Notes: generated by a model not told the origin, from the sequence alone. DNA of 64,000 bases from Pohlia nutans (GCA_022496805.1 CM040096.1:11657501-11721500), one strand, 5' to 3'; shown: positions 49,154-60,475, numbered from the stretch's first letter. A program made the numbers and translations.

Positions 49154-52100
49154 CTCCCACTTTGCGTAGAGCCAAAGCCTCTAAGTCCAAATGCTATTAC
49201 TAATCGTTGGTGTCGGTCTCTACAAAGACCCTTCGTGAGCACATCCGCCACCATGTGCTCCGTTGGACAATAATCCAACCGTATAACTCCCAATTCCAAC
49301 TTCTCCCAAATGAAGTGGTATTGCACATCAATGTGCTTCGTGCGTGAATGATGTGTAGGGTTCTTTGCAAGTGAAATGCACCCTTGGTTGTCGCACATGA
49401 TCGTTGTAGCCTCACCTTGTGTGCAACCCACATCCGCCATTAGTTGCCTCAACCAAATGGCCTCCTTTGTGCCGTGGCTCGTAGCCATGTACTCGGCCTC
49501 CACCGTTGATGTCGCCGTGGTTTGTTGCCGCTTGCTATTCCACGATACCGCTTCCGATCCGACTTTGAACATGTAGCCCGTTGTCGATCTTCGATTGCTT
49601 GTGTCTCCCGCGTAGTCCGCATCGCAATAGCCGCTCAACACAATGTCTTTGCCGCCAAGACACAACTTGACATCGCTTGTGCCCTTCAAGTACCGCATGA
49701 TCCTCTTGACCGCCATCCAATGCATTGAGCCCGGTCTCGCCATGCGTTGACTTACCACGCTAATTGGATATGCAAGGTCGGGCCGTGTCGCAATCATCGC
49801 ATACATCAACGACCCCACCGCTTGTTTGTATGGCACCTCCGCCATCGATTTGGCCTCCGCCACATAGTCCTCCTCCGAAAGCTTGATGAGCTTGGAGTTT
49901 GCATCCAATGGTGTTGCCACGGGCTTACAATCCTCCATCCCGAATCACTTGAGCACGTCCATCACATACTTGCCTTGACTCATGGTGATAGTGCGTGTGG
50001 CCCTATCTCTCACAAATTCAACACGAAGACAAAAATGCAACTCTCCAAAATCACTCATCTTGTACTCTCTCTCAAGCATGGCTTTTAGTGCCTTCATTGA
50101 ACTTATGAGGCTTGCAAGAATGATCAAATCATCAACATATATGATCACAATCACCACATGTTGATCCTCTTGCATGAAGTAGAGACTATGATCCGCAATG
50201 CTTCTAGTAAACCCGTGTGCAAGGAGATACGTGTCAATCTTTTGGTACCATGCTCTTGAAGATTGTTTCAACCCATACAATGATTTTTGTAACTTACAAA
50301 CAAGGTGCTCATTACCTTGTTGTACAAAGCCCTCGGGTTGCACTATGTAGATGTCCTCCTCCAAATCACCATTCAAAAATGCGGTCTTCACATCTATTTG
50401 ATGGATCTCCAAGTCCATGGCCGCCCTAATCGCAAGAATGCACCGAATGGTGGTGAACTTGGCCACGGGAGCAAACGTCTCGTGAAAGTCCACTCCATGA
50501 ACTTGCGCAAACCCCTTGGCTACTAGTCTTGCCTTGTGACGCACCACATTACCGGAAACATCCCTCTTTGTACGAAACACCCATTTGCAACTAATGGGGT
50601 TGCGATCCTTTGGAATGGGAGTTAATTGCCACGTACCATTAGCGATTAGAGAGTCGTACTCCTCTTGCATAGCGCGCTCCCACTTGACCGCATCCTCACT
50701 TTGCATGGCTTCACGAATGGTCAATGGACCATCCGATAATGCCACATTTGCATGCTCGTCATCCTTTTAAGGGAAGATGTGATTTTTCCACCATTCTCCA
50801 GGTGGCTTGCGCAATCTCTACAGGTACCGTCGATCGCTTGAAGAAGCTTGCTCCTCTTGCGCGTCCTTTGCGCCATTCTTAATCTTTGAACTCGATGGCA
50901 CTTCAACAACCTCCGTGTCGCCATCTTCATCATCACTGTCATCATCACCTACATCAACAACACTAGGGGACTTGGAGGGTGCGTCCACCAATACGTCTCC
51001 ACTACTCCTACTTGGACCAACCTCCAAAGGAACCTCCATCTTAGACTCCTCACAAAACGTCACATCACGTGACCGAATGATCTTCTTCGTCTCCACCGAC
51101 ATGAGTCTATACGCCTTGGTACCTTCACAATACCCAAGAAACACACAGTTTGAGGCCTTAGCCTCGAGTTTAGTCCTCCGTTCGTCCGGAACCTTTGCGT
51201 ATGCAATGCATACAAAGATGCGCATGTGTGCAACACATGGTTGCCTCCCACTCCACGCTTGCTCCGGGGTCATGTCTTCAACTGCGCTTGTTGGACACTG
51301 ATTGCGAGTGTACACCGCATTCACCACCGCTTCCGCCCAAAGGTCCAACTTCAAGTTTTGAGCGTGCAACATGCTCCTCGCCATCTCTACAATGGTACGA
51401 TTTGCGCGCTCCGCAACTCCATTTTGTTGAGGCGTATACGGGACCGAAGTTTGCCGTGCGATGCCTTCTTTCTTCAATAGTTCGTCAAACTTCTTGGACA
51501 TGTACTCGCCGCCATTGTCCGACCGAAACAACTTAATCTTCATCTCGGATTGGTTCTCCACCAATGTCTTGAACTCCTTGAACTTGTCAAAGCACTCACT
51601 CTTTCCTTTGATTGGATAGAGCCAAATCTTCCTTGAAAAGTCATCGATGAAGGTCACAAAGTACTTGCAACCTCCCATCGACGTGGTCTTCATTGGGCCA
51701 CACACATCCGAATGCACGATCTCTAAAAGCTTGGTTGCCCGTGTCGCCGCTTCACCCGCAAATGGCAATCGTTGTTGCTTGCCTTCAATGCAACCTTCAC
51801 AAGTGAATGAAGAAGGATCCACTTTCAATTGATGAAGATCCATCCAGCTTACCATGCCGCGTAGTGTCTTCACACTCTTGATGTTCAAATGGCCGAGTCG
51901 ACGATGCCACAACGCCAACTTGTCGTCTTTCAAGTTTGAATGCGCTAATGCCGCGTTTTTGCTCATATGCACCTTTGAGAACTTGATGTGGTACAAACCC
52001 TCGTCTTCTTCAATGATGGCCACCTCATCTCGACTCGGTGACAACACATAACACCCCTTATCACTAAACTCAACCCGCAAGTGCTTTGCCACTAATTGCC

Positions 52101-52482
52101 TCACCGATAGTAAATTTGCCTTTAGTTTGGGAACGTGGAGGACATCTTTGATAGTGATTGTCTTCACACGACCCTTCACCTCGGTGTCTACAACAATTTG
52201 GCCTTTGCCAACGGCCTCAAGCACCGTATCATCTCCCAAAATCACTCTCTTTGGATTAATGACACAATACGAATGGAAACAAGTTTTATTAGGTGACATG
52301 TGGCTTGTAGCCCCCGAATCAACAATCCAATCACTCACACTACCGTTGCATGATATGTGACTAGCCATGTTTGCATACTCATCACCATCCTCAATCCAAT
52401 CACTCATGCTTGCATCACTCTCGATGCCATCACTCTCGATGCCATCACTCATGGTTGCATCACCCTCGATGTCATCACTCAT
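49129..52482 (-). pseudogene. copia pol (protease, integrase, reverse transcriptase, RNase H)
   Basis: One frame with stops at 50818-50820 (TAG), 50767-50769 (TAA) and 49945-49947 (TGA). Protease DSGATSHM; integrase zinc region LWHRRLGHLN...CEGC and core HSDVCGPM, DDFSRKIW, DNGGEY, PQQNGVAERANR; RT with KARLVAKGF, IDVKTAFLNG and YVDDLII; RNase H with YCDADYAGD, VEAEYMA, DNQGCISLAKNP and TKHIDVQYHF. Conserved catalytic residues are present, so the element decayed only through the stops and the gag frameshift. Confidence 0.93.
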
Positions 52483-52550
52483 GCTTGCATCCCCTCGATG
52501 CCATCACTCATGCTTGCATCACCCTTGATGCCATCACTTATGCTTGCATC
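52375..52550 (-). repeat. 30-bp coding minisatellite in the gag-pol linker
   Basis: About five copies of a 30-bp unit (plus-strand core GATGCCATCACTCATGCTTG) and one 15-bp half unit. They encode tandem acidic decapeptides of the type DASMSDGIEG. The gag-pol frame break lies inside this array, consistent with slippage. Confidence 0.85.
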
Positions 52551-53357
52551 AAATCTAGCCGTAAATGCGTACTCATCCCCATCATCACGAACTTTGGTGT
52601 TGTTTGCACTCTCCTTCTCATTGAATTTACGTTTGTAGCAAAATTTGGCAATGTGGCCCTTCTTACCACAATAGAAGCACACCTTGTCGCTTGAGCTCCC
52701 ACCGCCTCCATTCTTTGATTGCTTTGCCACGAGCGCCGCTCCATCTTCTCGAGACTCGTTCTCCTTTCGCCGCGATAGCTCGTGCAACAACCGTGAGGTC
52801 ACATAGTCCAATGTGAGCTCCGAAATGGGTCTTGACTTCAACGCCACGATGAGGTACTCGTATGATGATGGAAGGCTCTCCAAAAGTGTCATCACGATGT
52901 CACCATCCGTAACCGACACGTCGCAACCGTTGAGTTGATCCGCGAGAGCCTTGACCTTGTTGATGTGCGCCAACATGTCATCTTCTTCGCCCATCTTGAT
53001 GATGAAGAACTTGCGCCTCAAAAACAAGATGTTGGCCAATGTCTTTGCTTCGTGAATGTTGCAAAGCTTGGACCATGCTTCCGCGGGTGTCTTGCACGAA
53101 CGAATGTGCGCAAGTTGCGAATCCGCAAGGTTGAGTGCCAAAATGGCAAATGCCTTCTTCTCCCTCCTCTTGTATACTTGCATGTCCCTAGGATCCGTAG
53201 AAGAGAGAGGAGGCTCCTCACTACCCTCGACAATCTCCCACAACTCCTTCTCGGCCATCACCATCTCCATTTTGAACTTCCACAAGTGGAAATTCACCCC
53301 ATCAAACTTGTCCACGATCTTGGGACCCTCACCTTCAAAAGATGTCATGATCCTCAC
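52479..53357 (-). pseudogene. copia gag
   Basis: 292 codons. It has the copia gag region (VNFHLWKFKMEMVM, AWSKLCNIHE, LESLPSSYEYLIVAL) and one CCHC zinc knuckle, CFYCGKKGHIAKFC. It forms the particle and binds RNA. The frame exits at a stop inside the DASMSDGIEG repeats because one base is missing relative to the pol frame, so gag-pol continuity is lost. Confidence 0.9.
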
Positions 53358-54175
53358 TTACGTATGCCTCCCCACACAAATCAAACCTCAAACACAAACA
53401 CACAACTTGTTTTTGTGATTTTGTTTGCTCTAATATTGCACCTTTGTGCACCCAATGGCTTCAAAACAACCCCAAACACTAGATCAGCACTTTTGTGCTC
53501 CACACACACCTTCCAACACTTAAATGTGAGACTCCTCACCAAAAAAAAAAACAAAGAGGCTCACCAAAACCCCTCAAATCACTCAATGGAGCTCAAAACA
53601 ACTCCAAATGCCTCAATACGACACCTTAGTGTCCCCAATCACTCAATGCACATCAATGACACCTTTGTGTCCCTCAAGAGCACTCACTCAATGCACACGA
53701 ACTCACACAAGTCCTTCAAAACCCCAATTGCATTGAAATTGCTCAAAACCGCACCTTTGTGCACAAACTAGCTCCAAATGAAAATTTGAGCACCCCAAAA
53801 GCATGAAACACATGCAACACCTAAAAACAAGTGCCTAATTACTAGGATCAGATGGTAGACCCTCCACGAGAGCCCTCACACCTCACAAATCACTTGCATT
53901 CACTCAAATGCTCACAATTGAACCAAACGAAGTTCCACTCGCAAAGAAGAGATAGAAGCAAAAACAAAGAGATCCAAGGGAAGAAATTGACCAAGGAGAG
54001 TGCTCCAACATGTTACTTCAACCCATGCACTCCTCTAAGAGACACCAACACTCCAACAAGCTCTAAAAACTCCAACAAGCTCCAAAAACTCCAACAATGC
54101 TCCAAAACCGCCCGTTGCACACCGACCTCAAAACACTTGCACAAATGCAATTTAATACTCATGAAACACACATGA

Positions 54176-54189
54176 GTGGGCCCATAACC
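54176..54189 (-). other. copia primer-binding site, half-tRNA type
   Basis: The element strand reads GGTTATGGGCCCAC directly after the 5' LTR. This is the complement of the anticodon stem-loop of initiator tRNA-Met (GTGGGCCCATAACC), not of its 3' end. Drosophila copia uses the same internal site, primed by a half tRNA. Confidence 0.85.
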
Positions 54190-54446
54190 TATTGAAGGTA
54201 GTAGAAGATTGCACAAGGCACACACAAACACAAGGAATGCGTAGAAAGAGATGATCTTTACTCAAAGGCCTTCCACTTTAAGTAGTGTACACTTAGGAAG
54301 TCACCATGGCGAACCATATGGGATAACCCATCACAAGGACACTCTAGAGATTAGCCCATGCCTAACCCCTCCTCCCACACACCATTATTTAGCACCCAAA
54401 CCTCTTTGGCTTCTAGCAATACTACCCTACATCGTTTACCTCAATA
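54190..54446 (-). repeat. 5' LTR of the copia element
   Basis: 257 bp, same ends as the other LTR, three transition differences. It abuts the primer-binding site at 54176-54189 with no spacer. Confidence 0.93.
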
Positions 54447-54451
54447 AAAGA

Positions 54452-54680
54452 CTCACTTGAGTTTTCAGTTGAAACTCGTGGAACAATTGTGTGCGGACTG
54501 GGAGTCTAGAAGGGGTTGCATTTCACAGTAGCAACTTTCAATCCCAGCTGTGCATGGACTGACGATGACGAAGAACAGGCGGAAATGCCGTGTCTGTAGA
54601 GCAAAGCCTCGGACAGGGGTAAAAGCATGGTATTTTGTACCAAAAAGTTGCGTCGCTATGCTGAAATCCGATTTTTTTGC
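54452..54680 (+). pseudogene. piggyBac transposase C-terminal Cys-rich end, separated by the copia insertion
   Basis: The sequence resumes directly after the AAAGA duplication: ACCAAAGA before the copia continues as CTCACTTGAGTTT after it. At about 54568-54676 a frame reads NRRKCRVCRAKPR, then WYF and VPKSCVAML. This is the layout of the zinc-binding C-terminal domain of piggyBac transposases (CxxC...Y.C..C), with some Cys replaced. At least one frameshift and a stop precede it. Confidence 0.75.
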
Positions 54681-55461
54681 CAGAAGCTATAAAATTATAC
54701 CAAATTATTTTTTATTTTGGTTTTTTTTTTCATGGAGCCCTTTATTGATGTTCTATATACTTAAATCCAAAGTTTCAAAAGAATATCTTCAAATTTTTTT
54801 ACTAAAAGCAGTGTTTGAAAAAAATGTCTAAATCTGGTTTCAAACGCAAATTTGATGACGTTCAGTATTTTCAATTTGATTTTCTTTTAAGTATTCTTGA
54901 ATTTCATGATGATGTTGAGAGCTCCATATAAAAGAAAATAAATAATAAAATAATTTAATGCACTTTTAGCCTATTTCTTGCAAACTTTGTTGATTGTCAC
55001 CAAATTCTTTTTCAATTTGTGCTACTTTTTCAAATTGTATAGACATATATAATTTCATTTAAAGATAGTTTTTTCCAAAAAATTGTTTGACTGTGTAAAA
55101 CAATACATATACTACTTTCTTGGAAAAAAAGAATTCAAAAATTTCAAATTTAATATGCATTTTTGAACCCTACATTGTTGGATCTTCATAGTGTAATGTA
55201 GTGGTCCACTTTACCTTGCTTTCACCCACAGGGAGAATGTGTCTTGCCTGTGGTGGTGTCTATATGCATGAGGGTCATTGTTTCTTTCGCAGTCATTTTG
55301 CAGTTCGTCGATGAATTATGGCGACATGTAGTTCAGTCAAAGTGGATGTAACGCATTGGCAATAGTCTACAAGTTATGTTTAGACAGGGTACGTCTGTAG
55401 CTCTCAATAGTTCTGCTACGCTATAGAATGCCGTGTCTACAAAGTATTTCAGCAAAGCACA

Positions 55462-55503
55462 CTATACATATACATATACATATACATATATATATATATA
55501 TAT

Positions 55504-55556
<53 letters not shown>

Positions 55557-55580
55557 CATACATATATATATATATATATG
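55462..55580. repeat. (TA)n / (TACA)n microsatellite
   Basis: Alternating TATA and TACATA runs over about 120 bp inside the 3' half of the piggyBac element. Open frames of Tyr/Ile here are artefacts. Confidence 0.95.
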
Positions 55581-55599
55581 TGTGTGTTTGAAGTTCCTT

Positions 55600-56976
55600 A
55601 TGTGTGATTAGGTCCATGCATAGGATATTGTATACTGTTGTTGAGGGACAGTGCGTGCTGGAAGCCACTTGCCACAGTGCGTTCTGCAAGCCACTTGCCA
55701 CACAGCGTGCTGGAAGACAGTTTGCACAGTGCATGGTGCCAGAGACTTCGGTGACTCAGTCTTGCAACACTGAAGACCCTCACTGCTCGACGACGTCGGA
55801 ACTAGGCATTGAGGATTGAAGTTCGAAGTGATCTGCTATCAACAATTCAGGGCGATGTACACATTTCTGAGGGCCGTGCAAGGGACTGTGACAGTCTAAC
55901 GAGAGTCACTGCTGCACGACATGGGATCTTCGGATCTGTGGATCGAGGTTACAGGAGTGTCGCCATTGACATCAGAACTGCCGACTTGGGACAAATCTGT
56001 ACAATGAAGTCAGGGCTGCCCATGGGAGTGTGCGATACTTGGGTTTCCACAATATAGTGCGTACTACTTAGTGATTCCGGAAGTATAGATGTTTTGGATT
56101 TTCTGTAGATTTCGGAAATATACATGGTCTGGATTTTCTGTACAGTCATAGTAACTGTGGTTGTAGATGTGTACGTTTTCAATCGGCTGTTAGACGGACT
56201 GTAACTGCTACGTCCACGCTGTGTCAACTTCCATGGAAGCTGAACGGTTGAGGACACTCTTCTCTATGTGGTTTAGGGCAACATTCATTGATGTTGTACA
56301 CTGCAAACGTCATGTGGGCAGCTACTGGGCAACTGTAATCGTTGATGCCCAAGCTGCGAGTTTTTGACTTTACAGCTTCATGAATCTGCCCGTACTATGC
56401 ACAGAAATATTGAGAATCTAGATGCAGACAATGCCCACATGTACATGATTTGTGGTCCGCCATGAAATGCACCACTTTATTCCTGTGATATTGTAGTACC
56501 AGAAGTGTTTGATTCAGATTTTGTGCCCGTGTCGTGCTCTGGACACCGTGAGCATAGCTTTCAGTATTTTCACATTCTGCCCGCTGCAGTTATGTGGCAC
56601 TGATTGCAAGCTTGAAATCATTGCTGAAGTTCTGTCGTACCTCAAAAAATTGCATCTACCAGATTCAGAACTTCAAAACAAACTTGATGTGTGCAAAATC
56701 TTGATTTATCACCAACTGTGGAAATTACTGGGTGCGCTGGATTCCCGTCGATACACATTGCCCGACGTTTTTCATCCTCAGATTCTCTTCATCAACTGCA
56801 CACCTCGAGCTATGCGGGAGTTTGATCCGCCCTTGCACGACAGGAATCCGTACTCTCACACAACAATTCTCAGATCTTACAGTTACAATTTGCAAACTCG
56901 AAATCAGGTCGCGTCATTTGCTCTCTCTGTCAATCTGCGATTCCGTCCACTTTGTTCACGGCAGAATGGATTGGGA
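55600..56976. other. 3' internal region of the piggyBac element
   Basis: No recognised domain. The longest frame (56509-56982, plus strand, 157 codons) runs into the terminal repeat and is unlikely to be a gene. Near 55650-55720 a short motif, GGAAG(C/A)CA(C/G)TTGC, recurs. Confidence 0.45.
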
Positions 56977-57195
56977 CGTTAAAGGGTTAAACCACCACAA
57001 CACCTAAAACCACCAACTTCTACACCCTTTCTTCATTTTAGAGAGGAAATGTAAGTTGTTGGTACATGACTTAACTTTTGAGCAATTGATGCATAAGTCA
57101 TGTAATGAAAGCCTACATTTCCTTCCTGAAATGAAAGAGGGGTGTAGAAGTTGGTGGTTTTAGGTGTCATGGTGGTTTATGGTACGTCTATCTTA

Positions 57196-58306
57196 CATAA
57201 TTTGACTTGATTCATTGTGACTCCGCTCTTGCAGTGAAATTGCATTTGATTCGATTATGTTTCTCTCCAAACACTCCGAAGCTGCCTATATGTACCCTTT
57301 CTAAAAAAATGGCAAATAGTTTTTGATCTAAAACATTTTTAATAAATTCAACCGTAGGATATTTCAACCAATTTAAAATTATTAGCACCTACAAATTTTC
57401 AACCATTGAAGGTTCCTCAAAAGTAAGATTATAGGCTACAAAGTCGGTTGCACCTTTTTTTTTGGCCCCATGTCCCAAGTTTGAAACTTTTTGAAAAGGC
57501 CCAAAATGCAAAGTTCAGTCTCAAATTTGGTAAAATGAATTTGACAATTATGTGTATGAAGGTGTTAACTCGTTTTTGTTTAGAATTATGCAAAACTTCA
57601 AGAGCTACCCGTACTTTGGTTTGTTACCTTTACTTGATTGTATCTTTCGACCTATACATCATCTGCTTATGCAAATTACCATCTTGTCTTCGTTATAAAG
57701 AGTAGAATCATCACAAAAGTCTCAAAACTTTAGGATCAAATCTCATTCCACATTGAGTTGACCGAACTTGAAAAATCAGAGTTGGTCCTTTACATTAAAC
57801 GCCTCTTAAAATGGCGAGTTCAATCTTTTTTCTCCAAAAATAGAATGTTTATTTTGGTGAACTTTTAAAAAGTTTTCAGTATTCAATCTTAGAACAAAAT
57901 TTTCGCTAGAAATTTTCTTGCGAGCTTGGTTGGCTAATTAAAACGGAGCATGTGGTATGATTGAAATATGCATTTGACGTGGTTTGCAAGCGGATAAAAT
58001 GACATCAATAGGAATATTCCAGAAGATCTCAATAATATTCCAAAAGGTTCTAAAATAATATAAACTATATTGAAAAGATTCCAAAAGATTCCAAAAATAT
58101 TTTACTATATTAAAATATTTGTGGTGTTTTCCCTATTTATTATATTACGTCATTGAATCAATTGTTTTACAATATTACACACATTTTTTGTTCAAAATTA
58201 TGACACCCGTAGTACAAAAACACCCACGAGCATGCTAGTCATTTTTTATTCAAATTTAACTTTGTAGCACTCTACCCAAATATTCATAAAGCTCTATTGG
58301 AATTAG
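57196..58306. other. intergenic, nothing recognised
   Basis: AT-rich DNA; an 85-codon frame at 57448-57705 is not protein-like enough to call. Confidence 0.5.
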
Positions 58307-58673
58307 ACCCTTAAACGTCAAGAGGACCTCGGTGGGACTGCCCAAAAGGCATCAAAATTTTTGGAAACAAAAATTAATTAATTAATTTAAAATTTAAAAA
58401 ATTTAAAACGGCTCTACTGGCCAACCACTGCTGCGGCACTATTGCATTGCGGCACTTTTTAAAAACGACCTCACTTGCCCAACCTCAACTCCTATTCATA
58501 TCAATTACTTTAATTGCTTGTGGATGATTCCACAATCTTCCAAATGAGGCGCAAGTTGAGAATCTAACTCGCTTATTTAGTAGCTTTCCAACGCACCAAT
58601 CCTCGTTTGTTTTGGTTGAAGAAAACTACTTTTTTCTAGATTATTCTTTCATAAAAAGCCCATGGGGCTTGCT
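58307..58673. mobile_element. TTAA MITE family D, copy 2
   Basis: The left end CCCTTAAACGTCAAGAGGAC follows TTAGA. The interior matches 23622-23993 (GGCTCTACTGGCCAACCACT, TTTCCAACGCACCAATCCTC, AAGCCCATGGGGCTT). The right terminal repeat is missing; the sequence passes straight into the TTAA of the next element. Confidence 0.65.
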
Positions 58674-58677
58674 TTAA

Positions 58678-59144
58678 CCCTTAAATGATAGAGGGGTGAG
58701 GGCAAAATCTAGATGTGATAAAATGTTACTTCTGCAACATTGATGAATTCTGGTCCAAAAGAGAAAATGAGAAGCATGATCTTTAATAATTATTTTGTAG
58801 GGTCGAACTTCCAAAAATAGTTTTAGATATTGTCCTAGTATCTAAAACTATTTTTGGAAGTTCGACCCTACAAAATAATTATTGAAGATCATGCTTCTAA
58901 AACATCATTAGTTTCCCAACATAGTAAGTTTTATAACACTAGGACAATATTGAGGTCTTTGTCTTTGAGAAATTCCTTAGTGGACCTCAACATTGCAAAT
59001 GAAATGTATCAGACAACACTAGGACATGATCTCTATCCCCAATTTCGACAAAATATCAAAACTTGAAAAATGTCATCTCCTGACCATGGGCAGTCACTGT
59101 TGTTTGGGCTGCTACCAAAAAATGATTGACCGGTCGCTTAGGGG
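58678..59144. mobile_element. TTAA element family E, copy 2
   Basis: TTAA at both ends (58674-58677, 59145-59148). Ends are CCCTTAAATGATAGAGGGG and ...GACCGGTCGCTTAGGGG. It shares blocks with 33549-34338 in opposite orientation and contains a 59-bp hairpin not present in that copy. Confidence 0.65.
58771..58897. repeat. 59-bp near-perfect hairpin
   Basis: The arms 58771-58829 and 58839-58897 are reverse complements with a single mismatch, around a 9-nt loop (TTGTCCTAG as far as the arms). The arms begin GAAGCATGATCTT and include TAGGGTCGAACTTCC. Transcription from either side would give a long double-stranded RNA stem. Confidence 0.9.
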
Positions 59145-59148
59145 TTAA

Positions 59149-59789
59149 CGTTTAAGGGTTGATATCCCATGTGCTTCTAATATCCTACATGTTTATACAA
59201 TTTTTGTTTTCATGTGCATGAATGGTTGTTAAACAAAACTCAAAATAATTCAAATACTATATCTCATTAAATTTGTAGCCGAGTAAAAAAGAATTTTTAT
59301 GATAGGCCGAAGCAAATAATATATATCTAAATTCAAAAATATATTATCTCCTAAAGGACCGGAGGTGTTTATGCTCCAAAAACTCACCAAAATTGCCACT
59401 TTTAAAACATTGAGCCAAAAAAACATAAATATGGGGATTGGAAAGTGAACCATATGATCTTTGAGTTTCTTACATGTAGAATTACTTGCAAAAGTATGGA
59501 TGCTAATATCCCCTTTATCGTTTGACTACGAGAATGAAATCACCAATTGTGCTTACCTCGGTGGAGTGTTGCCCAACAGTTATGTTGTGAATTTTGTGGA
59601 TTTAATTTTTCTAATAGATTACAAAAATAAATCATGAGGGTGTTATGAAGCAAGTCAAGAATATGAAAATAAAAAACTGAAATTATAATCAAAATTCTCA
59701 TAGGTGACGCCTCTGATATTGATCTTGCAATTGAAGTGACTCTATAGACAATGTATTTTTTTTTCTTCCCAAAATTTATTAGGTCTAAG
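59149..59789. other. intergenic, nothing recognised
   Basis: AT-rich, no gene-like frame. Confidence 0.45.
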
Positions 59790-60147
59790 CAGGCAAATTT
59801 TGGACTTGTTGTGTAAATAAAAGTTGTACATTATAAATTTTAGATTCTATCCATAAGGTTAGATCTATGATTGCTATCACTAATATTTTGTATAAAAGAA
59901 TTAAATTCAAATTCAACTTTTTTTTGTAATTTGATTATGAATAAGATATTGACAATCTATGGATGAAATTTTTTGTGATGGGTTGAAATGTAATACTTTT
60001 AAGTGTAGTGGTTTTTGGAATTTTTTGGTTGCTTAATTTTATGAGTTGATTTTTTGAAGAGAACTTTTGAACTAAGATCTTAGAATTTTTTGGTAAATCA
60101 CTTCAACATGAAACGAGGCATAATATGGATGCTAGGTCTTTTAGGGA
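59790..60147. mobile_element. family J element, inverted copy
   Basis: The reverse complement matches 6410-6740 (TATGGATAGAATCTAA, TTACATTTCAACCCATCACA-type block, CTAAGATCTTAGTTC). The right end ATGGATGCTAGGTCTTTTAG then GGA lies next to TTAA (60148-60151). The left boundary is not clear. Confidence 0.5.
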
Positions 60148-60475
60148 TTAAATGCATTTATTTTAATATTTTTATTATTTTTTAATATTTTAATTTCTTC
60201 ACCAAATTAGTAATTTATTTTAATTATCTTACAACATATGTGAGGTCATAATTTGGTGCTAGTATCTAGGAAGTGCCCTTTTTGAGAGGGTCAACATAGT
60301 CAAAAATTTCATTTTCATGGTCATAATTTATTTTATTTTTAGGTATTTAATTTTAAATCCACTATAGAATCGTGGTGATACAAGGGAGTTATCTAAAAAC
60401 AGACCCTGTGATTTCCAACTTGTAAGGTGAGTCTCCGTCCCAATAATAACACATTTTGACAAGCATTGTTCATGA

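Larger units (their letters stand above)
48897..54446 (-). mobile_element. Ty1/copia LTR retrotransposon, full length, defective
   Basis: The 5550-bp element lies on the minus strand. The 5-bp duplication AAAGA flanks it at 48892-48896 and 54447-54451. Both 257-bp LTRs are present. Gene order gag - protease - integrase - RT - RNase H identifies copia. Three in-frame stops and one gag-pol frameshift disable it. It is inserted into the piggyBac transposase gene. Confidence 0.95.
43597..56986 (+). mobile_element. piggyBac-superfamily DNA transposon, interrupted by a copia element
   Basis: TTAA flanks both ends (43593-43596, 56987-56990). The termini are CCCTTTAACG and CGTTAAAGGG, a perfect 10-bp inverted repeat. 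A subterminal GTGGACG occurs inside each end in matching orientation (offsets about 28 and 37). The element contains a decayed DDD transposase (47574-48891 plus 54452-54680), GC-richer upstream ORFs, a (TA)n tract and a 5.55-kb copia insertion. Without the copia it is still about 7.8 kb, long for piggyBac. Superfamily assignment rests on target site, termini and transposase together. Confidence 0.9.
43578..57195. mobile_element. outer palindromic MITE split by the piggyBac element
   Basis: The right arm (57110-57195), reversed, reads TAAGATAGACGTACCATAAA and then CCACCATGACACCTAAAACC. The left arm is in two pieces: TAAGGTAGGCGTACCTTAA at 43578-43596, and then, after the piggyBac element, ACCACCACAACACCTAAAAC from 56991. 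Joining the pieces at the shared TTAA gives a standard MITE of about 220 bp. Only 43578-43596 and 56987-57195 belong to this MITE. Confidence 0.75.

Noticed and set aside
50807..51301. Plus-strand ORFs across the copia element (also 52935-53771)
   Set aside because: Antisense to gag and pol, which show clear family motifs.
55462..55734. 90-codon minus-strand frame
   Set aside because: Half of it is the TA/TACA microsatellite.
58771..58897. Calling the hairpin a microRNA gene
   Set aside because: The stem is too perfect and too long for a mature MIRNA gene, and it lies inside a transposon; no evidence of expression from sequence alone.
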